Positions 51,401 to 62,100 of a stretch of 64,000 nucleotides of DNA are shown here, in pieces. A model generated the notes under the pieces. That model was given only the letters and a program-made list of their open reading frames with translations. It was not told the DNA's origin and made no database searches. The stretch's first letter is position 1. Each line of letters begins with the position of its first letter. The position numbers were made by a program, and so were the translations under genes. The stretch comes from Gymnorhina tibicen. Taxonomy: Eukaryota > Chordata > Aves > Passeriformes > Artamidae. The DNA lies in contig VXAZ01006396.1 in the NCBI GenBank assembly GCA_013399875.1, positions 343,072 through 407,071 on the forward strand, in the 5' to 3' direction.

Positions 51401-52638
51401 CATGCTTAAGTGTCTTCATAAATAGATGTGCATATGTTATAAAGGGGATGGCAGATTCCAGCCTCTTTATCTATGTATTATTGCTTAGAAAACTGTTGAG
51501 AAAACATCTGACTCTATGGCCATACAGTATATGAAAGCTTTCACTGCTTTGAATAACAGTCTCTTCTCAGATCAGGGTTATATGTGGTTTAGTATGGCCT
51601 CCAGTGTGTTTTTTCTCTCTCACTGTGTCCTTTATGATGTTTATTTGGTATGTGTCTCAGTGTGCAGTGGAGGAGGGAGAGAGTGCTGTATTTTTTTCTG
51701 ATGACGATTAGTTAATGGCTATCACGTTCACCGTAGTAATGGTAGAGGCTGCACTCACAGCAAGAAGCCTCGGCATATTTGTGCTGTTGAGGTTCAGTCC
51801 CTCTGATGGTGGGGAGGAAATGTCCTATAGTCGTGATTTTCCTGTCACGGCCTTGATTTGATGATGCCATCAATATATTGTGATAAAGCGGGGAAAACCT
51901 TGCAGCAAAAAAAGAACCAAATCAAGATTTTTTGTTTCTGAGCGTGGCGCGAGCCTGGTGGGTTAGCAGGAAAAGAAAACTGTGATGAAGTCAATCTGTT
52001 GTTATTCCCTGATGCTGGACACAGGAACATGGTGATGTGTTCACAGGAAATCTGTAGTACTTAATGTGTCACTGCTAAATATCAGTTTGTGCACTTGCTC
52101 CCAGCGCATGCTGTGCACCCTCCTCCTCAGGGCACGGAGGAGAGGGGAAGGAGGGAGCTATAAACCGAACGGGCCCGTCTGTCACTGGGCTGTCTTGTTA
52201 CTCGTGCAGCAGCAATATACTGGTGTCAGTACAGCCACAACACTTTTCTCCCTGTGCCACTCAAAAAACAGAAGAGAGAAGCTGTGATGTTTCAGTGTTT
52301 GTCGACAGTGTGCACCACTAGAGGCCATCACACGCTTCCCTAAATAAGTATCAATTAATGCACTCAGTTTTGGGGAATTCCAGGAGATGGGTCCTGGGCC
52401 CCTTAATCTACTCTTGCAGCACTAGTACTTCAGTTCAAGGTTCAGGTCCTTTGGTTAATAGATCTGTGCAAGATTTACTTCAAGAGAGAAGCTGTTTTAA
52501 GGAAGCCTTTGGTCCATATGCAGAATGCATCAGACATTTCTTTTCCTTTGAATACGACAAGTAGGTATCAAATGAAAGTGAAAAAAAGCAGGCTGGGAGT
52601 ACATTTTCCTTGGGCTTTCAAGAACAGTGAACAACATT
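51401..52638. other. gene-free unique DNA
   Basis: No exon, RNA gene or transposon was recognised. A few CpG-containing patches occur near 51940-51955 and 52125-52175 without forming an island. Confidence 0.5.
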
Positions 52639-52735
52639 TGCAGATAAATGGAGCAATGGGGAAAGTTTACCTGCTTCTAAGTTTGTGCAGATAAATGGAG
52701 CAATGGGGAAAGTTTACCTGCTTCTAAGTTTGTGC
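52639..52735. repeat. perfect 47-bp tandem duplication
   Basis: The 47-base unit at 52640-52686 (starting gcagataaatggagcaatgg) is repeated without a single mismatch at 52687-52733, and identity spills 1-2 bases beyond each edge. Two identical copies imply a recent replication-slippage or repair event. Alternatively it could be an assembly artefact. No gene overlaps it. Confidence 0.95.
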
Positions 52736-55291
52736 CTTGTTCACTTCCACTTTTGGCAAATTTCCCATCTTGCAGAGGCAGGCTTGGACTGGTTTGCTAC
52801 ATCCAAATCACTCCACTCCTTGTGACAAACTGTAATCGTTTGCCACAGACTGGGCAGCTAAGGAGTTATTTGGCCTGAGTAAACATTTTCTGATATTTGG
52901 AGGCACAGGTGATTTTCTGATAAACTACACTAGACAAGTCCTGGGCATTCAAATTTTTCAGTGGAAATCCAGGAAAATTCCTGATTGTGATCTGAAGCTA
53001 GTAAAAAGCCAGTAAAAATCCTGAAAGGATTTTATTCCAAAACTCAAAGCTGTGGATGGGAAGTATAAAATCTCACTAACCAAAATCAGTGTTCCTGCAG
53101 GGATACTACCAGTGCTTCCACACGGGTCTGTGGTTAAGCTGAACTCCACACTGGAGAGCCTGATGCTCATGCTCACCCAAGGAGAACAGCAGGGCAGAGG
53201 GAAATGTTTGCAGAGTAAAGTTAATTATTGGCAGCAACAAAAATCAGCTTTCCTATATTATTAAGAGGTATTTATCCTATGTCTGTTGAGCTGCTGTTCT
53301 AATGTAGGTTGACCTCTGACAAAGATTATAATAATTTGACATTCTTGTATTGCATTAATAGCCAGAGTGACTCATTTGGGAGGCGGATTCTGACTTACAA
53401 CTTCAGAGTCTATCTGCTTTGGTCCCATTATTATTATTTCTGTGTTAAGATGAGGCTTAACGCTTTAACCCCAATGGGTTTTCATGTAGCTTTGGTGTGC
53501 AGTAGGAGATTAAACCAGTTATGAAACTGTTTCCCTGATTCCCTGTCTCTCAGCCACCACTAGCAATGAGCAGACACCCTGCATTGCTGCTGGAGAGCAT
53601 TTTGCATGGAGGTCAGCCTGCTTTATGTGCCATCAGGCACTGGAGTCCCTTTGGACTTTTTTTTTTCAGTTCTGGACAGGGCACTGAGATTTAGGGTGGT
53701 CATCCCATGAAGGTCAAACTTGATGTAATGAATCTGCATGCTGTCCAAGGCAGCCGGGGACCCTGATGGCAGGAGCTGGTGGGATGCCCTGTGGGACCTG
53801 GCTGAATTCCTACCAGCTGCAAGGTGCTGCTGCCACTGGGCAGTCTGTTTAAAAAGTGTTTTGCCATTGTTCGGTTTACACAAGTTTTACTGACACTGGA
53901 CAAACTAATTCTGGGAAGGCACCAGGGGAATTTCCAGTAGTCTGAGAGAAAACTGTATCTAGGACTTACAAAATAGCCAGTGTGGGGTTAGGAAACGGAG
54001 CAAGCAACTTCAAAGAGAAGGTTTAAATTAAAATATTTCCTTTCCTTTAGACCCACAAGATATTTAACACTGAGGCCTTTTTAGACTGATTAACCCAGTA
54101 CTGATGGTGGCTTGTGTGGGTGGGAGTAAGGCATGAATATCAAAACTGCTTTTCTCTGCTGCAAAATCTCCAGATCACAGACAGAGGAAAGGGAAGGAAT
54201 GGGGGAGGAAAGGTCATTAAGGGGGAACTCACAAAAGTTTCCATTGAATACAAACCTTCATGTGGCTGTATCCCTTCCCACCTGGAACTTTCTTCCTCTC
54301 CAGCCTCTTGTTCTGATCCACCGTGAATACAATTGAGAGACAGCTTCTTCACCCCATGTGGTTTGAATATGTACACAGGGTAAGGTCTGGAGTTATTGTT
54401 TCACATTTATAGTAGTCCACACGGTGTGCTAGGCCCTTGCCACACAATCAAGAAGAAAGTTTCTGCTCCAAGGACTTTGCCATCTAAGAGTGGTGGCAAA
54501 AGTTGACAGAGGATAGAGGGGAAGCAATGGGAAGTTTACATGCAGTCAGCTGTATTTGACAGGAGCAATTTAAAGTATAGATGGGACGAGGTCCTGCAGG
54601 TGATCTCTGGGAGGTCTTGGTGGACATCCAGACTCACACTGGTGAAGTTACAGAGGCAGCTGTGGAGCAACCTGACAAGGAGATAACCAGGCTGTTGGCA
54701 TGGGAATCCAGTGAACTGAGCAAACCATACTGGGGTTTTTTTCTTGTTCTTGAATAAAAGTAACTATTTAAATTCGATGTCTAAATACAGCAAATTTCCA
54801 TGTAGAATCTGGCTTTTTTTTTGTGTTCAGAGGTTTCTATGAAATTTGAACCAATAAGTATTTTCAGCTAAATTTTCACCAGCTAAAGTCCACTTGTAAC
54901 TAGTTCTTCTTCTGCTGAACATTTTCCTCCTCTTCTCACAAATCCCTTGTGCTCCCTTGTGTTCATGGACAAACTCTTTGCCAGGAGAGGAGCAGCTACA
55001 CTACCTCAAGCCAGAGACTTTTGTGTCCATTACCCATAATGCCTTAAAATGGACAAAAGATTTCTGAAACACATACTGAGACACACCACAGGAGGACAGT
55101 TAAAAGAAAATAGAGCATCTTTTCAGTCAAAACATCCTGCAGTATCTCCACATAATGCTTCATGGCATATGACAGGAAGAAGATGACATCTCTCATCACT
55201 AGTCAAAAAATAAAAATCATGTCAAGTATGAATTGCCTTTGAAAAAAATACTGTACATGATTTCCATGGTCAGATATCCTGGAAAACTTCC
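52736..55291. other. gene-free unique DNA
   Basis: No supported exon, RNA gene or transposon. Open frames are all below 90 codons and unrecognised. Ordinary intronic or intergenic sequence. Confidence 0.5.
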
Positions 55292-55335
55292 AAAAAGGGG
55301 GAAGAAGGAGGGGAAAAAGAAAAGGGGAAAAAAAA
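55292..55335. repeat. 44-base uninterrupted purine tract
   Basis: Every base is A or G (aaaaagggggaagaaggagg and onward to A8). It is the first of a series of strand-asymmetric tracts between 55.3 and 56.3 kb. Confidence 0.9.
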
Positions 55336-55702
55336 TGTTATTGATTTCCTCATTGGGAATGTTATATAACCTTCATATTTTATTAAAAAACTTTACTCTC
55401 ACTTTGTGAAAGGTCCTTTAACACATTATGTCATTTTGTAATACAATAGTTCTCCAGCTCCTTCCAGCCCCATCTCCCCGATGTGTTCTCTCAACTGTAG
55501 TTATTTTCTTTCCTTTTAAAAAAATATTTCTGATAAAATGTTTGCAAGTGTTAAACAAAGGGGCAGCATCAGTTAACGCAGGCATCGGGTGACACTCAGA
55601 ACATGCTGACATGTTTCAAGCAAAACATGGGCACTTTAGTTCAAAAACCTTATTTTTTGTCTTGAAATAGACACTCATAGTCTTTGTTTTAAGAACACAA
55701 AA

Positions 55703-55825
55703 CTTTTTTTTTTTTCCCCTCTTGTAATAGTGGATTCCAGCTGCAGGACTCCTCAACTTTTCCTTTCCCCCTTCCTCCTTCTCCACTTCTCCCCCCCCTC
55801 CCCTCAATCTCTCCCCCTCCTTCCC
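55703..55825. repeat. pyrimidine-rich region with long C/T runs
   Basis: Uninterrupted pyrimidine runs at 55703-55723, 55757-55784, 55786-55805 and 55808-55825. The last three are separated only by one to two A residues, giving a nearly pure 69-base C/T block that includes a C8 run. It could form triplex DNA, or serve as a GAGA/SP-type nuclease-sensitive site on its purine strand. Confidence 0.88.
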
Positions 55826-56394
55826 ATCTGGCATCTACTCACGCACACATACTCTCTAACTTTTTGTTTTTAGTAGCTGCTGCCCCATAAGAAATGCTAT
55901 CCAACAGACCTGGTGCCTGTCACCGCTTCCCATCACATGCCTGGTAATTAAACTCTGACTGATTTATTGACTGACAGCCAACAAATCCCAACCCAGTTTT
56001 TATGATATACATGCCTCCCCAGGCTAAATTCACTCAAACAACAGCCCAGCTGAAAAGGAGGAGGAAAGGGGAAAAAAAAAAAGAGTGATACAGAAAAAGC
56101 GCCACACACACGCGCATGCACACACACTCACATACAAAAAAAATCTGGAACTGGTAGATGAAGGGGAGACATTTTGCAAAGAAAAAAACTCAGCACAACA
56201 TCTCTTTCAAATCCAGACTTGGAAAGGGAAAGGAGGGGGGGAGGAGGAAAGAAGTAGTAAACATCATTACTTCAGCTTTAAGATTCATTTGAAACGTCTC
56301 ACGTACAAAAGAGCTCTGAAGGGGAAAACAAGACGTGCTTGCAGCTAATATTACAGTCAAGTTCCAATTTTACCTAAGGGAAAGCAGCTTTATT
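55826..56394. other. simple-tract-rich flank of the candidate regulatory block
   Basis: Contains two further 34-base purine runs (56052-56085 and 56221-56254) and a 25-base strictly alternating pyrimidine-purine stretch with a CGCG core (56103-56127). The open frame across 56085-56348 is low-complexity and unrecognised. Between the tracts lies unique DNA with a 'gactgatttattgactgacagcc' segment at 55957-55979. No gene is visible. Confidence 0.6.
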
Positions 56395-56960
56395 AAAAGT
56401 CATGACTGAAATTGCGTGACAGGTGCCAATATTCTCCACCCTGACAGATGTGTCAGTTTGCGAATGCCATTTTCTTGTCAGCGGTCCCTAGATGGAGTTG
56501 CTCCCATCACCATTTGTCTCTCTTCCAGCTAGATCACACATGCCCGTCGCTTGCCTCCAAGCTGCGCTGCGTTGTTTGATATGTGGAATCTTCACAATGA
56601 GACTTATTAAAAGACAGTCCATTATTTTTATTTAGAGCATTTCCAAAACAAGCAGAGCGCGCAGAGATAATTTAAAAATTGTGCGGCGGGTCATCTCCAG
56701 GCCAGAGCGGCTCAATTGTAAATGCATAAGAAAGCAGTGTCTCCCCCGAGCCCCTCCTCATCCTTCAGTTCATAATGAGGTTGATTTGAGTGACATTTAA
56801 CCCTTGAATAATGGCCCTCCGAGTCAGCAGGACTCTATAGCTGTGCTCTGCAGAGGCAGTTCAGCCTGAAGGATTAATTCTGCTCTGATTTTTCCTAAAT
56901 CTCCCCCCCACCCCCTTCTGCTCTCCTATTTTGTTACAGGTGTGCTTCACAGCGTACGGC
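56395..56960. promoter_or_regulatory. candidate conserved developmental enhancer / regulatory block
   Basis: This is the clearest non-repeat, non-coding block in the window. It retains at least 14 CpG dinucleotides by eye in about 560 bases, well above its surroundings, including GCGCGC-like and GCGGCGGG patches at 56657-56690. It has a MEIS/TGIF-type TGACAG fused to an E-box twice: TGACAGGTG at 56417-56425 and TGACAGATG at 56442-56450. The second is part of the dyad TGACAgatgTGTCA. It also has several AT-rich homeodomain-like cores (attattttta, aataatttaaaa, tcaattgtaaatgc) and a C-rich KLF/SP-like run at 56903-56917. No transposon matches and no long frame exists. Such texture is typical of vertebrate conserved non-coding elements near developmental transcription-factor genes. 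I infer regulatory function and cannot name the target gene. Confidence 0.5.
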
Positions 56961-58849
56961 TGGATCTAAAAGACTCTTGATCGACTGTATTTATAGACCC
57001 TTTTCCTCCTCCTGTTGGTTTCAAACACAAAGAAAAATGGTATCTCTCAATCGTGCTTGGTATGAACAGCAGGTAAAGCTGCAGCAGACTCCTCTCTAGC
57101 CTCTGATGGAAAATTATTACAGATGAAATGATTCTGTAATGGAAATGGTAATAGGAAAGTTTCATTCTAAAGGATGTTTGTGCTAACATGAGAGGCTATA
57201 ATATGTGATGGATTTGGATGCAGGAATAAGTGTGATCTCAAACTGAATTTTACTTCATCATTTCTGGAGGTGGCACTGGGGGGCTGGAAGAGGGCTAATG
57301 GACAGTGCTTGCAAACATTGCTAGGTGAAAGGACTTGAAATGTGAGATCATTGATGTCTCATTGTCCCAGGCTAAGTGGCATAGCAGGCTGTTGCTTCAG
57401 AATTTCTTAGGTACGTGGATGCTAATTCTTCTTAGGCTGATAGAGCTCATCAGTCCTGGTGAGCATTTGTCTCTCAGAGAAGGTGTGTGGTGAAATCATA
57501 ACTAACCCTTTGCAGATGACAGGGAGCTGCTTTCACTCCTTGTGAGGAAACAGCATTTACCTCTTCACCCTTATCTTGGCACAAAATATGGGCTGGACCC
57601 TTTTCCTGCCTGATTGCCAGAGAAGAGTTTGTCTCTGTTGCCGTCACAGGCAACTCTGAGTCGGCTGCAGGCAAGACAAGGCTGCAGACTGGCTGCAGTG
57701 TCAGGTAACTCTTGTTTTCCAACAGCATTGTGATCCCTGCATGCTCCTTTGGATCACATCCTTTCTGGTCCCTCTCAGCCCTGTCTCAGGACTCTGTCAG
57801 GTGAAGACAGTTTGGGATGATCTTCTTTCTTCAGAATATGAGCAGACTCCAAAGTTTTGGGAGAAAACAGATGGAATGAAAGGCATCATAGCAAAGTTTG
57901 ACAGGACCTGGATTGAAAATGAAAGGTTTACTCTCGAGCAGAGAAAGCAAGGAGAGGAGAAATACTGGAAAAGAAAGAACTGAATAAAATAAAGATTGGT
58001 TGTATCGATCTCCACGGAAGACACTCTCATACCATGTGAGGTGAAGAAGTTCTAGAAGAATTCAAATGAAAAAGCTCTCATACTCTGCAAGCCTTTCTTA
58101 GGGGAGCATTTCCATTACACAGTCACCTGGAAGGCCCAAGCATAGATTTTTCACTCACTAGTCTGTCACCGTTTCACACAAGCAATCCTTCAGAAACTGA
58201 TTTAAGAATTATAAAACCATGACCAAAAACTACTAGTGAGTTTTCTCCCCAGTCTGGAAAAAGAAGATGGGCTGCCACAGTAATATTTTCTTCCCATTCT
58301 CCCACAGCAATGTCTGCAAACATGGAGCCACAGTTCTGAGAGCAGCCACAAAAGGAATTACACCATAGTCCAAACAGCCATCAGCTCCGGGGCAGGAAAG
58401 GAACACACCAAACTGCTCCTGAATTACACCACATATCAGCATTTCTCACTTGGGAGGAAGGGAGACAGGGTTGAGGAGGGAAGAGAGAAGAAGACAAGGA
58501 AAGGGATGAATATGCTGCTTGTTTGGTTCATTTGTCTTATTGTTAGAAGTATTAATCTACTCTTCCAGGTTCCAGGAATACATTCTTCCTTTTAAGCTAA
58601 AGAAAGAAGTGGGCAGCTTCCATCAAAAACTGGAGAAGAGGGAATGTTTTGGCAGTGTGCTCTAACAGTCAGAAGCTGTGGACTCAGCTGATGGAAGGAA
58701 GAGAAAAATCTGCAGGTGAAAACCTTGTGCAGGGCAGGGCAGCAGACTTGACACGACTGTGGGCATTGGTGCAGCCCGTGCAGATGACTGTAACTGCTGT
58801 GGCAGGTCTGCTCTGGAGTCCATCTCTCAGGCAGGATCAAGGCTTGTAG
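56961..58849. other. gene-free unique DNA
   Basis: No exon, RNA gene or transposon can be supported. Open frames are short and unrecognised. Confidence 0.5.
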
Positions 58850-59160
58850 GTCTTAATAAAGTCAAATCAAGACACAGCAATAAAATAATAAGCCTGGGCA
58901 GCTGACAGATGCTAATGAGCATGCTTATTTAAACCACCAGCAAAATCCAGTTGAAAACTAAGCAGATACATAAAACTCTTGACTGTATCCTTTTTATTTG
59001 GAGAGAGATAATTAGGGCCCATAGGACATTTTCAAGGAAGATATTTGGGATGCAGTATTAAGAGCCCATTTCTGAGCATGATTAACCTTACTCACTGCAA
59101 GAGAAAGTATTCCTGGTTTTAATCACAGAACAGTTTGAGTTCTGTGTATTTACAGGTTCA
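58850..59160. promoter_or_regulatory. candidate conserved non-coding element
   Basis: A motif-dense, non-repeat block. CAGCTG at 58899-58904, TGACAG at 58903-58908 and CAGATG at 58906-58911 overlap, followed directly by TAATGAG at 58913-58919. That puts an E-box, a MEIS/TGIF-type site, a second E-box and a homeodomain-like core within 21 bases. Further on are gagataattagggccc and TTTAATCACAG-like stretches. It resembles the block at 56395 in vocabulary. The call is inference from texture. Confidence 0.35.
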
Positions 59161-62100
59161 GATGACAGAGGCAGACAATGGAAAAATCAAATAGGCAGAA
59201 GAGGATGGTGTGATGAAGAACTGTGCCAAAAGCACTACAGCTGATGAGTCCAAGGAGATTTAACTACATTCTCAGCTTTTTCAGTGGAAAGACCTAGGCA
59301 GTAGACACACATATGCAGATCTTTTGGGAGCTTTGGGTAGATACACACATAATGGTTATTTTAAACGTCACCTTCACGGTAAATGAGACTATTTACTCTT
59401 GTGCCTTGCTTATGCTGAGTATGAGAAAGCATTTACATTATTGACTCCAAAATCATATTTATGTCATGAAACAGTGGGGCCTTCACTGAGTGCAAGTCCA
59501 TCAGGGTGACTGCAGCCAGCAGAAAACAAGATTTACACACTGGCAAAAATGGAAACGATCCTTCTTCCCCTATTCCTCCCCCCAAGTATTTGCACTTGCA
59601 AACTACTGGCCTTCAGCTGCAACATGGAAAGAACTCAGATGGTAATAATTCTAAGGAAAACATTTGCTTTTTGTAAAAAAGCTTCATCACTGGGAAAGCT
59701 CTGACATGATTTTTGCATGGCTTTCCTTTCCCCTGTGACATACTGACAGAAATTTGAAAAGAGTGTCTCCTTTCCCAGGAAAGCAGAGCAGAGATCAGCT
59801 GCTAGGGCTTGGTGGCCCTGGTGTATGTGATCCATGTCCTCGGGTTTTGGTAAAGGAAAGGCAGGAAGATCCTGGGGACACAGATGTATTTTCATCTTTC
59901 TTGTCCTGTGTTTCGCTGTTTTTCCTTCTGTACTGTTCAAAGTGACTGTGTCGGTAAAAATTACTGACACTTCTGCTAGCAAGCGAACAACCTGCTTTGG
60001 GGTAACCTTTATTCTTTTTTTTGGTACCACTTTTTTTTATTTCTTTGTTCTGCTATAGTGCCAGAGAGATCTAGAATGCCCTACACACTAATACCACTGG
60101 CTTTTCTTTTTCTTTTTGGCAATCACTAAGAAGAATAACACTTCATGTGGGAGACAGCTGTTCAGATATGCTTCAAGTGAAGCTAAGTTGATACATATAC
60201 ATTATTCCCCACTTTTTTCTTTTTTTTTGTGTCTGCATTTTATTTCAGATTATTTTTAAAAAATCATGATGAAAATGTAATACATGTAATAAAATTATAT
60301 AGATTTTGTATAAAATGTTATTAAAACATTATAAAAATATTAAAAAGATTGTTAAGATGGCCTCTCATAAGTAAAGGATTTCTCTCTCCTATTGTCAATC
60401 TGCATTCACCTATTTACTATTTCCTATTCACTAATAGGAAAGCACCTCAGACTATTAATCTGAACTTCAAAAAATGTGGATTACTTTCATGGGACACCTT
60501 TCTTGACCTGAACGACCACATGGGGCTCCAGAATGGGAAGGATGTGAAAATCAGTGTTTCTACACAAAGGCTGCTTCATCCCTGAATATTTCTCCTGCTT
60601 TCCTATATTATCACATGCATAGTAGGGAAAGATAATAATAAAATGATATTTTAGAATGGTACGAAGAAAATCAGGAAAAGTAGATCAAGAAAAATTACAT
60701 ATAATCTATAAAATGAAACTGTGCCCAGCTTAAGATCAAGAAAGACAAACCCCATCTTTTTCAACGGGCAGAAAAATAAAGGAAAAAAGGAGTGTAAATT
60801 TCTACAGTGATAAAAACTGCTGATTAAGATATCCCAGCCACCTTAAGTCAGTTTATTTGAACAATCTGAGAAAAACAAAAGTCAGTGTCTCTTATCTATC
60901 TAACATAGCAGTGGTTTCTTATCACTAAAAACTCTGTTGGCTTACACTAGGTTTGATTCGGATGAATTTGGCCCAATAAATCTTACTAACACTTATTCCT
61001 TGAAGTCATGGCCTAACATCTGTCTTGAGTTCCTTTTAAGTTTAACCTTAAGTCAGAATTTCCTGTGTTTTAATAGTTGCTTCTTGATAACTGCAGCACG
61101 CTTATAACAAATTTAACCTTTCAGTTACAGATCTTCACAACACATTTTTACTGCATAGAAAAGCTATCTTCAATGATTTAGAAGGGATTTTCAAACTTAA
61201 GCTCATATTTTTCCCCTTCCACAACTGTCCGAACACAGCCAGTGATTCAATTTGGCTTTAAAAACAAAGAAACACAAAACTATAAGTATGGCAATGTATA
61301 AAAAAAGTTTCGATCTTTTTTAGGCTTTTCTCTCTAGCATTGCATCAACAAAATTGTTGATGAGGTGTTGGCCTGTGACTAACTTGGTGTGGCCTTCATG
61401 GAATATTAATGACTTTGTGGGTCTCAAGCCAAAGGAACCCTTTAAACTGCCACATAATATCAAGTGTTGTATCAATATCACATTCTAGATGGCACAAATG
61501 CATATCCAAGTCTCAAGCTGATGGACAAACACATGTGTCTGAGCCTCATCAACTGTTTTGGCCACAAGGCAAAGGATGAAGCTGGGTAATTCTCAAGCTA
61601 TAAGCATGACTGCCGAATACTTAGAAATAGTTGAGCCACATTTTGGCTGCACTATTCCACAAGCACTTAGCCTGAGGCATGGAAAATGTCAGCCACTGTG
61701 AATAAAGTTTATTAGTGTTTTGAGTAACTGGAAACTCTCCCACAAAGCCAGGAGTTAAGCAATGCTGAATAATAGGTGGCACTATGCAATCCAGTGGTCC
61801 TGCTTGTTCCTGTTTTGGAATGTCTGAAGCAGACATGCTCATTTATGGTTTGTAGACTGTCCTTTTTCCCAGTCCTTGGGGTCAATCCCACAAAAGTGTG
61901 TGTACTTGGGTAGCTTGGCATACATCATCTCCATCTTAGAGGCGAATTCTGATCACTTGTTCTCCTTTTCTCTGCTAAAGGCATGTAAAAGCCACAATGT
62001 ACATCTTCTCTCTGGTTTTCCTGGGTTTATCAACAGGTGATGAGGAAATCTGTGAGTCATCACTACACTAGACGGAGAAATGCTGCCAGAAACAGTGGTC

